From the NCBI RefSeq assembly GCF_016587415.1, contig NZ_BNJI01000001.1, positions 2,891,501-2,955,500 on the forward strand: a DNA stretch of 64,000 bases. Reading direction: 5' to 3'. Within the stretch, counting starts at the first letter, position 1, and every line of letters begins with the position of its first letter. Shown piece by piece: positions 32,992-41,719 of the stretch. Position numbers and translations under genes: made by a program. A model generated the notes under the pieces. That model made no database searches, was not told the DNA's origin, and saw only the letters and a program-made list of their open reading frames with translations. The DNA is from Ktedonobacter sp. SOSP1-85. Lineage in GTDB: Bacteria; Chloroflexota; Ktedonobacteria; Ktedonobacterales; Ktedonobacteraceae.

Positions 32992-33909
32992 CTATTCTTC
33001 TACTTCGTCGTGCTCAGTTGAGGACCAGCGCTCGCCGCGCTCCAGGATGATGGCGCCGAAAAGCTCTTCCTGTGCCACATTCACGCGGCGCCACTTCCAG
33101 AGTTCAAGGACGGCGATAAAGGTGACCACAATCACGAAGCGTGAGGGCTCATTTTCTAGAACCTCTTCGAGTAAGATTGTCTCGCGCTCCTGCAAGCGTT
33201 CGACAATCTCGGCGATCTGGTCGCTCACGCGTACGCGGGCGACGGGCATCAGGTGCTCGCCCTGGGCCTCCTCCTTGACCTTCATCTCCAGTAGGCGCTG
33301 AAAGGCCCGGCTGAGCGATTGGGCCTCCATGCCTGTGAGCGTGGGCGGCGTCCAGGCAAGCTGGGCCTCGATACCTGCTAGCAGGCTCGAACGCCCATGC
33401 GTCTGCAAACCCTCTTCCTCACGCTGCTTTAACGTCGAGGCGATTTCTTTAGCCAGCCGATACTCTAAGAGGTGATGCTGTAGCTCCTCAGCCAGGCTGC
33501 TGGCGCTCTCGGCCTCGCTATTGCCCTCCTCGCGCGGGGTCTGAGGAAGCAGGCTCTGCGATTTGATATACAACAAACGCGCGGCAATGGAGACAAAGGC
33601 CGCCATATTCGCCAAGGGCAAAGCCTCCGACTCACACTGCGCTAAATATTCCAGATACTGATCCGTTACCGCGACCAGCGAAACGGTGGTAATCTCCATT
33701 TGCCGCTTCTCAATTAAATGCAGCAGCAGATCCAGGGGACCTTCAAAAATGGGAAGATGCACGACATAGCGTGCCTGCTCGCGCGCACTCTGCTCTGCCG
33801 CCTCCTGCGGCGAGAGTTCCGAGGCAAGTTGCACGGTGGCACGTGGGTCAACCTGCTCAGCTTTTTCAGCTTTTTCAGCTTTTTCAGCTTTTTCAGCTTT
33901 TTCTAACAT
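32992..33909 (-). CDS. scpA: Segregation and condensation protein A
   Basis: A 305-residue kleisin. The N-terminal SMC-contact region is VVHLPIFEGPLDLLLHLIEKRQMEI (about 49-73), followed by VTDQYLEYL and a central AARLLYIKSQSLLP segment. The C-terminal winged helix includes VIVVTFIAVLELWKWRRVNVAQEELFG. ScpA closes the SMC ring with ScpB during chromosome segregation; scpB is not in the window. Residues 3-18 are a KAE repeat encoded by five copies of a 9-bp unit (33858-33902), a possible in-frame length-variable tract. It starts 6 nt after the HD protein stop. Confidence 0.93.
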   Translation of the reverse strand: MLEKAEKAEKAEKAEKAEQVDPRATVQLASELSPQEAAEQSAREQARYVVHLPIFEGPLDLLLHLIEKRQMEITTVSLVAVTDQYLEYLAQCESEALPLANMAAFVSIAARLLYIKSQSLLPQTPREEGNSEAESASSLAEELQHHLLEYRLAKEIASTLKQREEEGLQTHGRSSLLAGIEAQLAWTPPTLTGMEAQSLSRAFQRLLEMKVKEEAQGEHLMPVARVRVSDQIAEIVERLQERETILLEEVLENEPSRFVIVVTFIAVLELWKWRRVNVAQEELFGAIILERGERWSSTEHDEVEE

Positions 33910-33915
33910 GGGGGG

Positions 33916-34443
33916 CTATGATACCTCGTCAATGCGGTGTAAGATGGAGGCGGGTCCATTTGCCTGGTGATGAGTTTTGATATAGAGGACCGCGCGCTCC
34001 GAGAGGCCTGCGGCCTGGGCCAGTTCTGCTCCTACCTCCGCGTGCCACCAGGCATAGCCAAGCGTCAGCCGCCAGCGTGTTACGCGACTCTTCTCTGCAT
34101 CCAGGGGAGAGACGGCGATTTTCGAGAGCAGGGCTGGGGCCAGTAATTTCCCTAGCACGATCACGGGTCGAGTCCAGAAAGGTACACGTCCTTCAGCCTT
34201 CCCCACATCATGCAAGAGTGCCGCCGCGAGCATATCCTCTTCCTGGCAACCGCTCTCCTGCAACCCCTGACACACACGTACGCTATGTCGCTGGTCCGCT
34301 GGCGTCATTGTATAGAACAACGAGAGCGCCGACTGTGGAAGCCAGCGCGTGACCTCTCGATGCTCATCCAGCGTGAGCGGCTGCACAAAACCCATCTGCT
34401 GCCGCACCTGTCCCAGTCGATAGTGAACCTTCTGTAATATCAT
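33916..34443 (-). CDS. HD-domain phosphohydrolase-like protein
   Basis: This 175-residue protein has the HD-superfamily metal residues: a first His in ADQRHSVRV, the HD pair in AAALLHDVGK, and later His residues in WWHAEVGAELA and KTHHQ. HD proteins are metal-dependent phosphohydrolases acting on nucleotides or other phosphoesters. The substrate here is not evident. It is almost certainly co-transcribed with scpA (6-nt gap). Confidence 0.82.
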   Translation of the reverse strand: MILQKVHYRLGQVRQQMGFVQPLTLDEHREVTRWLPQSALSLFYTMTPADQRHSVRVCQGLQESGCQEEDMLAAALLHDVGKAEGRVPFWTRPVIVLGKLLAPALLSKIAVSPLDAEKSRVTRWRLTLGYAWWHAEVGAELAQAAGLSERAVLYIKTHHQANGPASILHRIDEVS

Positions 34444-34518
34444 GTCGTCTTACCACTACCCTTACAACTATCGATGATCCTTTTCAGAACCACCTTCACA
34501 CATCCACATAATCACCCT

Positions 34519-34575
34519 CGGTAGGAGCTCTCGATTGATCGTGGGGCTAGCACGTCCAAAGGTCATTTTCCCCTC
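34519..34575. repeat. Decayed fragment of the MITE-like family
   Basis: CGGTAGGAGCTC followed by GCACGTCCAAAGG resembles the left ~50 bp of the element, in the same orientation as copy C and directly abutting it. It looks like an older, degraded end. Confidence 0.45.
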
Positions 34576-34740
34576 GGTAGGAACCCGGTTTACCGCGTCC
34601 AAAGGCTATTCATCGCCTGTAGGCGTAGCCTAAAAATGCCACTGCCTGCACCATCATGCGACAAACGCACCTCCTCAAAAAATAGGCTTGCGCCGCACTG
34701 CCATGAATGGCATTCGGACGCGGTAAACCGGGTCCCTACC
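34576..34740. mobile_element. MITE-like palindromic element, copy C
   Basis: A 165-bp copy with GGTTTACC-type ends (left end GGTAGGAACCC, one substitution). It lies in the spacer between the site-2 protease gene and the HD-domain gene. No coding capacity. Confidence 0.8.
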
Positions 34741-34785
34741 GGATGGGAGACGTTTCGCCCCCCTACCAGTCCGAGTTCCTCAAGA

Positions 34786-35526
34786 TTAAAAGGTATACAT
34801 GCCTAGCAGAATTTGGACGGGAATACCAGTCAGCATTGCGATCACTGCTGCGGCTCCCCACCAGACATAAAAGGCCAGGTTAAAGAGGAAGAAGTCGCCA
34901 ATACCCAGCAGTCTCCCTATAAATGGTAAAACAAGAAAGATAACTAAGATAATCACTGGCCCATATGGGGCAGCCCAGCGCGCAAACTTCACGGCCTGTT
35001 TACTCGGAAGCAGCGTGTACAGCACCTGGTAGCCATCCAGGGGATAGAGTGGCAGGATATTGAGAAGCACCAGGGAGAAGTTGACAATAGCAAAGACGAC
35101 GAAGAGCTGTAACACGCGAATGGTTACTGGATTATACATATACAACGAGACAGGCGAAGACGTTAGAACTCGCACTATCAGAGCGCTAAGAATACCCAAT
35201 GCCAGGTTTATCAGCGGGCCAGCCACAGCGACCATCAAAACGCCACGGTTGGGACCATTACGCAGCTTCCATGGGTCAGGCTTCACGGCCGCACCCCATC
35301 CCAGGCCCATAGGTAGAGCCACGATGGGCTGAAACGCCAGGAAGAGGCACATGATCAATCCAAGCGGCTCAATATGCGCGCGCAGACGGAGAGATTGGCG
35401 TCCCTCGCGACGCGGAGTCGAATCACCCAGCCAGTTCGCCACGGCGGCATGTGCCCACTCGTGCAACACAATGGCCACGAGAAATGACAGGATGATCATC
35501 AGCGCTAGAAGTACGTTTATTTTCAT
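34786..35526 (-). CDS. Site-2 protease family (M50) membrane metalloprotease
   Basis: A 246-residue, highly hydrophobic protein with about six membrane spans. The zinc motif HEWAH is at residues 22-26 in the first span, and the third ligand lies in ILPLYPLDGYQVL, the NPxPLDG-type motif. Such proteases cut membrane-bound substrates such as anti-sigma factors. No substrate or PDZ domain is evident; this is the minimal PDZ-less type common in bacteria. Its ATG overlaps the MBL hydrolase stop (ATGA), so translation is coupled. Confidence 0.9.
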   Translation of the reverse strand: MKINVLLALMIILSFLVAIVLHEWAHAAVANWLGDSTPRREGRQSLRLRAHIEPLGLIMCLFLAFQPIVALPMGLGWGAAVKPDPWKLRNGPNRGVLMVAVAGPLINLALGILSALIVRVLTSSPVSLYMYNPVTIRVLQLFVVFAIVNFSLVLLNILPLYPLDGYQVLYTLLPSKQAVKFARWAAPYGPVIILVIFLVLPFIGRLLGIGDFFLFNLAFYVWWGAAAVIAMLTGIPVQILLGMYTF

Positions 35527-36476
35527 AACGTTTTCTCTCTTCTCTGTTCTTTCTGCGTCTCTGCCAAAAGATCGATCTCCATCCCCTCGCAGGCGGAGCG
35601 TGTATGCACAAATTGCGCGCGTGCCTCAGCCTCCATCAGGTCAAGCTGGTTATCGTCGTAGGTTGGCTCATGATGGAAGAGCACCAGTTCACGAACCTGC
35701 GCCAGGCGGGCCGCCTCAGTCGCCATGGCAATGGTGCTATGCCCAAAGCCATGCTTCTCCTGCTGGTAATCGGTCACGGTATACTGCGCATCGTGAATCA
35801 AGAGGTCCGCGCCCTCTATAAATTGCACAAACTCGGCATCACTCCCCTCCTTCCACTCAACATCCGTCGCATACACAATACGCTTCCCCGCATACTCGAT
35901 CCGATAAATACAGGCTCCATTCTGTGGGTGACACTGCGTCAATTTCGCGACGACCCTCAATTCGCCCTCGGCTCCCGCGTTGCCCTCAGTGCTCTCCTCC
36001 AAAGCAGGGTCACCAGCACGCCAGGTGACACATTGCGTATCATAGAGCGTGTGGAAGGTGCGTTGGGAGGGCAATTGGCGCATATCTACCGGGAAATATG
36101 GGGGCGACATAAGTGGTGTTACAAGTTGTTCTATATTCTGGCCCGCCAGGTCCGGACCGAAGAGGTGTAACTTCGTACGAGCCTCGAAGAGAGGAGCAAA
36201 GAATGGAAAACCCACGAGGTGGTCTCCATGCCCATGAGTGATAAACAACGCCAGGTCCAGGCTCTCCTGCTTCGTCGTATCCTGAGCCAGGCGCCGCATC
36301 AACGCGTCGCCCAGGCGAATAATGCCGCTGCCAGCGTCGAAAATCAGGGTATGCTCACCCGCCTGCACCTCAATACAGGAGGTATTGCCACCATGACGGA
36401 GCGTATGTGCTCCCGGCGTTGGATAGCTGCCACGTACACCCCAAAAGCGTACTAGCAAACGCTGCTTACCAGCCAT
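35523..36476 (-). CDS. MBL-fold metallo-hydrolase
   Basis: 317 residues with the metallo-beta-lactamase zinc motif THGHGDH (H81-H86) and further ligands in THCHPQNGAC-like TQCHPQNGACIYRIEYAGKRIVYATDVEW, LLIHDAQYT and LVLFHHEP. The N-terminal FWGVRGSYPTPG and GGNTSCIEV segments resemble the subgroup of phosphodiesterase/ribonuclease-Z-like hydrolases that often partner with signal-transduction proteins. Substrate unknown. First gene of a two-gene operon with the site-2 protease. Confidence 0.88.
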   Translation of the reverse strand: MAGKQRLLVRFWGVRGSYPTPGAHTLRHGGNTSCIEVQAGEHTLIFDAGSGIIRLGDALMRRLAQDTTKQESLDLALFITHGHGDHLVGFPFFAPLFEARTKLHLFGPDLAGQNIEQLVTPLMSPPYFPVDMRQLPSQRTFHTLYDTQCVTWRAGDPALEESTEGNAGAEGELRVVAKLTQCHPQNGACIYRIEYAGKRIVYATDVEWKEGSDAEFVQFIEGADLLIHDAQYTVTDYQQEKHGFGHSTIAMATEAARLAQVRELVLFHHEPTYDDNQLDLMEAEARAQFVHTRSACEGMEIDLLAETQKEQRREKTL

Positions 36477-36561
36477 CTTAAAATTGCTCCTACTCGCAGC
36501 TTAACGTATGAGATAATCTTCCCTATTATAACGTGCAGTCAGGGGATTGAAAAGGTTTTGT

Positions 36562-36596
36562 GATGTGGCTGGTGGGCTCTGCCCACCAGCCACATC
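36562..36596. repeat. 16-bp perfect hairpin in a divergent promoter region
   Basis: GATGTGGCTGGTGGGC (36562-36577), 3-nt loop, perfect complement (36581-36596). It lies between two diverging genes, where neither transcript would end. Confidence 0.65.
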
Positions 36597-36707
36597 CATC
36601 ATCCACATCCTTATGACAAGAAAAAGGGATATAAAACTGCTGCAAATTCGGCCTGCGTAACGTATGATAGGTGTAACATATATACGACAGGGAAAGCGAG
36701 AGAGAGT

Positions 36708-38066
36708 ATGGACCAGGGAACCCCACGCGGCAATCAGGGACGGTATCCCGATGGGCACAACAGGCGCAGAGCACAGGGCCAGGGGCGCTACTACACCAAC
36801 CGCCAGCGGCCCTATATACAGCGCACACGGCCCATTAATGACGAGGATTACCTTGAAGAAGAGCAGCCAGTTGAAGAGTATGACGCATATGACGCGTGGG
36901 AAGACTCAGTAAACGCTGGCGAGGCCGACGAGGAGACCTATCCCGAATACATCCCCCGGCGCAGGCGCTCCAGCGCGTATTCCTCTACACCTCCACGCCG
37001 CTCACCTGGCCCTAGAGAACCAGTTCGTTCGCGCCCGGTGGCGCGCAAGCGTCCCCGCCGCCGCAAGAGTTCTCTCCCCTCAATGCTCCTTGGCTGTGGG
37101 CTGGGGATGCTTGTAGCCGTGGGTCTCGCCATCGCGGTGGTGCTCTACTTCGTCGTCCCCTCGCTCAAAAACGGTGGCACGCCCGTCAATCCCTTTAATC
37201 CACTGCACCAGTACACCAAAGAAGAGAGCGTGACCACGCCTATCACCTCGCTGGGCACAATTGAGGTCTGCACTAAAATTGGCAATGTCTCGCTGCTCGT
37301 CGATCCTAGCAGCGCCACCACGACTATCACCAGCAAGAAGATGGTCCAGGCCACTTCACAGGGCGATGCGCAACAGAAGTTCGCCCAGATGAAGGTTGAG
37401 GTCCAGCCGCCTGCCACTATTACCCAGCCTCTGACCTGTACCCGCCTTCCCAATCCCACCAATCAGCAAGGCACCACCACCAGCGGTGAGGCACTGATTG
37501 TCAACGTGGTTTTTCCCACTACTGGTGGACTGGCACAGGACACGACGGCCTCGACCGATATTACCATTCATATCCCGCCCGGTATTCTCCCTCAGACGCC
37601 CTCGCTCCTGATAGGGGTCGAGGCCCCCGTGGGCAACATCACCGTTCAGGGCTTAAGCGGTGTATATAGCCTTCACGGCAATACAGGGGCCATCAAGGTG
37701 ACCCAGGCCATCCTCGCCTCAGGCTCGCGCCTCGAAACGGGTCAGAAAGGCGTAACCTTCAATGGCCTGCTCCTGATTCCCCCCACGGCGACTACCACTG
37801 CTCCCGCGCGCTACTACATTCGTAGCGAGCAGGGCGATGTCGATGTGACCCTGCCCGCCAACCTGAACATTCAGGTCAACCTCACCACTAATATTGGCAA
37901 AATCAAAAGCGATTTCCCTATTCAGCCCCAAAAAGATCCCAAAGACGAGAACTCCATGAGCTATAACGGCCCACTTAATCCCCAGGCTGGCACGCCCGCA
38001 CCCGCCTCCCTCAACCTTGATGTGAGTATAGGCAACATCAACCTCCACAAAGCCCCTGGCGTGTGA
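36708..38066 (+). CDS. Hypothetical single-pass membrane protein with beta-rich exterior domain
   Basis: A 452-residue protein of unknown function. The first ~125 residues are charged and disordered (Arg/Gln/Glu-rich, ending in RKRPRRRKSS). One span follows (about 126-150, MLLGCGLGMLVAVGLAIAVVLYFVV). The exterior part (about 180-452) is Thr/Gly/Ile-rich with repeating strand patterns such as GTIEVCTKIGNVSLLVDP, GNITVQGLSG, GAIKVTQA and GDVDVTLP. Those resemble DUF4097-type adhesin-like beta helices. GAGAGAGT precedes the ATG. Confidence 0.8.
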   Translation: MDQGTPRGNQGRYPDGHNRRRAQGQGRYYTNRQRPYIQRTRPINDEDYLEEEQPVEEYDAYDAWEDSVNAGEADEETYPEYIPRRRRSSAYSSTPPRRSPGPREPVRSRPVARKRPRRRKSSLPSMLLGCGLGMLVAVGLAIAVVLYFVVPSLKNGGTPVNPFNPLHQYTKEESVTTPITSLGTIEVCTKIGNVSLLVDPSSATTTITSKKMVQATSQGDAQQKFAQMKVEVQPPATITQPLTCTRLPNPTNQQGTTTSGEALIVNVVFPTTGGLAQDTTASTDITIHIPPGILPQTPSLLIGVEAPVGNITVQGLSGVYSLHGNTGAIKVTQAILASGSRLETGQKGVTFNGLLLIPPTATTTAPARYYIRSEQGDVDVTLPANLNIQVNLTTNIGKIKSDFPIQPQKDPKDENSMSYNGPLNPQAGTPAPASLNLDVSIGNINLHKAPGV

Positions 38067-38079
38067 ATAGCCCTCCCTA

Positions 38080-38138
38080 TTTGTGAAGGTGATGTGCCTG
38101 AACAGCCTACGGTTGCCCAGGCACATCATCTTCACAAA
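38080..38138. terminator. 21-bp hairpin after the beta-rich membrane protein gene
   Basis: Arms 38080-38100 and 38118-38138 pair over 21 bp with one G-T pair and a 17-nt loop. It lies 13 nt after the stop codon and before the promoter of the FHA-ABC gene. Confidence 0.65.
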
Positions 38139-38194
38139 CAAAATCTATCCTCGAGAGAAGGACTGCTTCATCGTTCTCTATAATAAGCGAGTGG

Positions 38195-38223
38195 TTGCAT
38201 AGGCAATGCTTATTCTCTATAAT
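38195..38223 (+). promoter_or_regulatory. Sigma-70-type promoter for the FHA-ABC transporter gene
   Basis: TTGCAT (38195-38200), a 17-nt spacer and a perfect TATAAT (38218-38223). It makes the ATG at 38206 unusable as a start, supporting a start downstream. A second TATAAT at 38179-38184 lies in a duplicated TTCTCTATAAT. Confidence 0.7.
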
Positions 38224-38352
38224 GGGCATATTACATACTCAATATCCGCATTTATCATATTTGTAACGCAATCTTTTACCTTACCTCTCGCGGAAAGGAG
38301 ACGTCGCTGGCGCGTCGTGCATGCTATGCGCGTTCGCTCGCGACAACATTAC

Positions 38353-41300
38353 ATGAACGTGGCTCAACCACCGTCCCCAAATCTCGCTTCGCTTGAGTTT
38401 CTCTCAGGTCCAAGCGCGGGCTCGGTTCTGCCAGTTGGCAAGCCAGTCCTGCAAATTGGACGCGAGCCGGGCAATGATATTGTTATTTCCGATCCTTCAA
38501 TCTCTCGCCGCCATGTCCAGCTCTCGCTGGTCAACGGCACCTGGAAGATCGAGAAACTGGCTCCCCAGAACACACTAACCGTCAATCAGCAGGAGGCCCA
38601 ACAGGCCTTCCTCAAAGCAGGCGATATTGTCTGCATAGGAGGTCGGGTGACCTTCCGCCTGGGCGTCCCTACGGCGGTCCCTGCAGCGGTAGGCAAGGCA
38701 CCATACGCAGCTGCACCCCAATTGCCACCTATGCCGCCACAGACACCGCCTCAGGCCAGCTATCAACAGGCGGGGTACCAGGCCATGCCGCCACAGACAC
38801 CATCTCAGGCTGGATACCAGCCCACTATTCAGGCTAATGGACCCATGGGCCCGGATAGCTTCAAGGCTGGCGCGCCCGAGATCAAGGGCATTCCCACCCT
38901 TGAAGTGACCAACTATACCGGGCAGGATCGCCACGTCTTCCAGCTCGCGCCGGAGAAGCAGGGCTTTAGCATTGGGCGCGCGCCCGACAACGATATCGTG
39001 ATTGACCGGCCTACCGTCTCGGCCTATCACGCCATTATTCAGCGCCAGGGACAGAGCCTGGTCTTGGTCCATCCGCATCCTAAAACCGGGCGTTCCAGCA
39101 ATGGCGTGGAGTTCCAGGGACATGTGGTACGCGGCAGCGAGTCCTTCCAGCATGCCCTGGCCAATGGTGATACCTTCCGTATCAGTGATGAGCATGGCAC
39201 CTTTACGACCCTGCTCTTTAAAGATGGCAGTGGCAACTCAAGTGACGCCATTCCCGAGATTCGCCCGATTCAGCTTGGGATGCCTGTCATCACGCTGGGT
39301 CGCGTCGCTGAGAATACTGTGGTGCTGGACCACCTGCAAATCTCCAAGTTTCATGCCCGCCTGGAGCAGGTTCAGGGTGGCTACCGCATTGTTGACCTGA
39401 ACAGCAAGAATGGACTGTATGTCAATGGCGCACGCATCTCGCGTGGTGCACGCAACCTGGCACCCAATGACGAGATTCGCATCGGTCCATTCCGCTTCAT
39501 CTATACCGGGCAGATGCTCATCCAGCAGGACGAGAGCAATACAATTCGTATTGATGCCATCAACCTCGTCAAAGAGGGCCAGGCCCATCGTATCCTGCTT
39601 AATGACATCTCAATCGCCATCCCACCGCGCAAGTTCGTAGCCCTGGTCGGTGGCTCGGGCGCCGGTAAATCAACGCTGATGGATTCACTCAACGGTCTGC
39701 GCCCGGCGACGAAGGGGACCGTGCTCTACAACGGACAGGACTACTATCATAACCTGGCGGCCTTCAGCACTCAGCTTGGTTATGTGCCCCAGGACGATAT
39801 TATTCACCGCGAACTGACCGTTGAGCATGCCCTCTACTACGCCGCTCGCCTGCGCCTCCCTGATGACGTGACCAAAGAACAGATTCACCAGCGCATCGAA
39901 GAGGTCCTGGCCGATGTCGATCTGACGGCACGTCGCCATCTGCTCATCAGCAAGCTCTCGGGTGGTCAGCGCAAACGCGTCTCTATCGCGCTTGAGCTCC
40001 TGGCGAACCCCAGCGCCTTCTTCCTGGATGAGCCTACTTCGGGCCTCGATCCAGGTCTGGACCGCAGGATGATGACCCTCATGCGCCGCCTGGCCGACCG
40101 CGGACGCACGATTGTGCTCGTCACTCACGCGACCAACAATATCAATGCCTGTGACTATGTCTGTTTCCTCGCCGCGGGTGGACACCTGACCTACTTCGGA
40201 CCGCCCGATGAAGCCAAGGCCTACTTTGGCAAGGCAGATTTCGCTGAGATCTATAGCGCACTTGAACCGACCGACGAGAATCCAAATATTCCCGCCGAGG
40301 CTGGGGCACGCTTCCGCCAGTCGCCTGACTACCAGCGCTATGTCGCGCAGCCCCTGGCGCAAAACGCCGCCAAGAGCGCTCAACTTATGGCGCAGCCAGC
40401 GACTATCAAGCCACCCAAACGCGGCAATCCCTGGAAGCAGTTCCAGATTCTCTCGCGCCGCTATCTTGAACTCTTGCGTAACGACGTGGGGAACCTGGCC
40501 ATCCTGCTCTTACAGGCTCCCATTATTGGCCTGATCCTCTTCTTTATGACGCAGGCCAACGTCTTCAACAATACTAGCATCGTCACCTGCCCGCACCAGC
40601 AGAATCTGCTGACGGGCACGGGAAGAATGAGCTATAACTGTCAGGATGCCTACGAACAGATTGATGGTCCGCAAGGCACGCCGATTATCATTGGTATCCA
40701 GCGCCAGAACCCCCAGCGCTACAAGGACCTGCAAGGCGATGCACTCAAGAACAAGATCAAAGACGACCTGGTCGAGCAGGGCTCAGGCGGGGACGCGCAG
40801 AAGATTCTCTTTATCATGGCCTTCGCCGCCGTTATGTTTGGCTGTATCAATGGCGCACGCGAGATCGTCAAAGAGGCACCCATCTACCGGCGTGAGCGAA
40901 CGGTGAACCTGGGTATCGCACCCTATATGTTCTCCAAGATCATCGTCCTGGGCCTGCTCTGCCTGGTCCAGAGCCTGGTCCTGGTCGCCTTTGTGGCCCT
41001 GAAGACGCCCTTTAAAACGAGCGTCATCCTGCCACCGTTCCTGGAGATCTATGTCACGATGTGTCTGACCTCCCTGGCGGGCCTCATGCTGGGTCTGATG
41101 ATCTCGGCCCTGGTGCCCACCAATGACCGCGCCATGAGTATGGTTCCTATCGCGCTCATTCCGCAGGTCATCTTCGCGGGCGTCATCTTCTCGCTGGACA
41201 GTCCCAAGGCGCTCCAGATCCCCGCGGCCTTCTTCCCGGCTCGCTGGGCCATGGCCGCGATGGGCACCACGATTGGCCTGCGTGGCGATAAACTTGGCGC

Positions 41301-41457
41301 GGACGATTTCTCGTATGTCAGCACGCTCTTTGGGCACGCAACGAAGGGAGAGGCAACCTCGCATCTGCTCCTCACCTGGTTTGCCTTGCTGGCGATGACT
41401 CTCATCTTTGGTCTGATCATCGCCTTCTGCCTCAAGCGCAAAGACATCCGTCGCTAG
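38353..41457 (+). CDS. ABC transporter with three FHA domains (ABCG-like half plus permease)
   Basis: About 1034 residues. Three forkhead-associated phosphothreonine-binding domains come first: IGREPGNDIVISDPSISRRH, IGRAPDNDIVIDRPTVSAYH and LGRVAENTVVLDHLQISKFH. The ATPase follows with Walker A GGSGAGKST (about 433), signature LSGGQRKRV (about 535) and Walker B FFLDEPTSGLDP (about 556). An ABC-2 membrane domain ends the protein (six spans, about 700-1030). FHA domains suggest control by Ser/Thr kinases; substrate unknown. The start is uncertain: ATG 38353 and ATG 38326 both lack a strong ribosome-binding site, and the promoter excludes 38206. Confidence 0.92.
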   Translation: MNVAQPPSPNLASLEFLSGPSAGSVLPVGKPVLQIGREPGNDIVISDPSISRRHVQLSLVNGTWKIEKLAPQNTLTVNQQEAQQAFLKAGDIVCIGGRVTFRLGVPTAVPAAVGKAPYAAAPQLPPMPPQTPPQASYQQAGYQAMPPQTPSQAGYQPTIQANGPMGPDSFKAGAPEIKGIPTLEVTNYTGQDRHVFQLAPEKQGFSIGRAPDNDIVIDRPTVSAYHAIIQRQGQSLVLVHPHPKTGRSSNGVEFQGHVVRGSESFQHALANGDTFRISDEHGTFTTLLFKDGSGNSSDAIPEIRPIQLGMPVITLGRVAENTVVLDHLQISKFHARLEQVQGGYRIVDLNSKNGLYVNGARISRGARNLAPNDEIRIGPFRFIYTGQMLIQQDESNTIRIDAINLVKEGQAHRILLNDISIAIPPRKFVALVGGSGAGKSTLMDSLNGLRPATKGTVLYNGQDYYHNLAAFSTQLGYVPQDDIIHRELTVEHALYYAARLRLPDDVTKEQIHQRIEEVLADVDLTARRHLLISKLSGGQRKRVSIALELLANPSAFFLDEPTSGLDPGLDRRMMTLMRRLADRGRTIVLVTHATNNINACDYVCFLAAGGHLTYFGPPDEAKAYFGKADFAEIYSALEPTDENPNIPAEAGARFRQSPDYQRYVAQPLAQNAAKSAQLMAQPATIKPPKRGNPWKQFQILSRRYLELLRNDVGNLAILLLQAPIIGLILFFMTQANVFNNTSIVTCPHQQNLLTGTGRMSYNCQDAYEQIDGPQGTPIIIGIQRQNPQRYKDLQGDALKNKIKDDLVEQGSGGDAQKILFIMAFAAVMFGCINGAREIVKEAPIYRRERTVNLGIAPYMFSKIIVLGLLCLVQSLVLVAFVALKTPFKTSVILPPFLEIYVTMCLTSLAGLMLGLMISALVPTNDRAMSMVPIALIPQVIFAGVIFSLDSPKALQIPAAFFPARWAMAAMGTTIGLRGDKLGADDFSYVSTLFGHATKGEATSHLLLTWFALLAMTLIFGLIIAFCLKRKDIRR

Positions 41458-41471
41458 AATTAGTAGGATGT

Positions 41472-41520
41472 ATGTTGTTGCGTGTATGGCGGGCGGAGCG
41501 CACCATACACGCAACAACAT
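41472..41520. terminator. Perfect 18-bp hairpin after the FHA-ABC gene
   Basis: ATGTTGTTGCGTGTATGG (41472-41489) pairs fully with 41503-41520 across a 13-nt GC-rich loop. It lies 14 nt after the stop codon. No U-tract. Confidence 0.65.
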
Positions 41521-41719
41521 TATCAAGTATGTGCGTCCTCCCCTTTTATATGGTCTTAAATATGGCAATACCTGATTTCTATACGTTCCTTTAAATGTAG
41601 TACGTGATTCATGATATATGGTACTTATTGGCAAGGCCCTTGCCCCTTACAATCGGCGTATGCTATTGTAATGGTGTTCTCATTAGGGCTGTCCAACACA
41701 AGGGAACGAGATCACCTAC

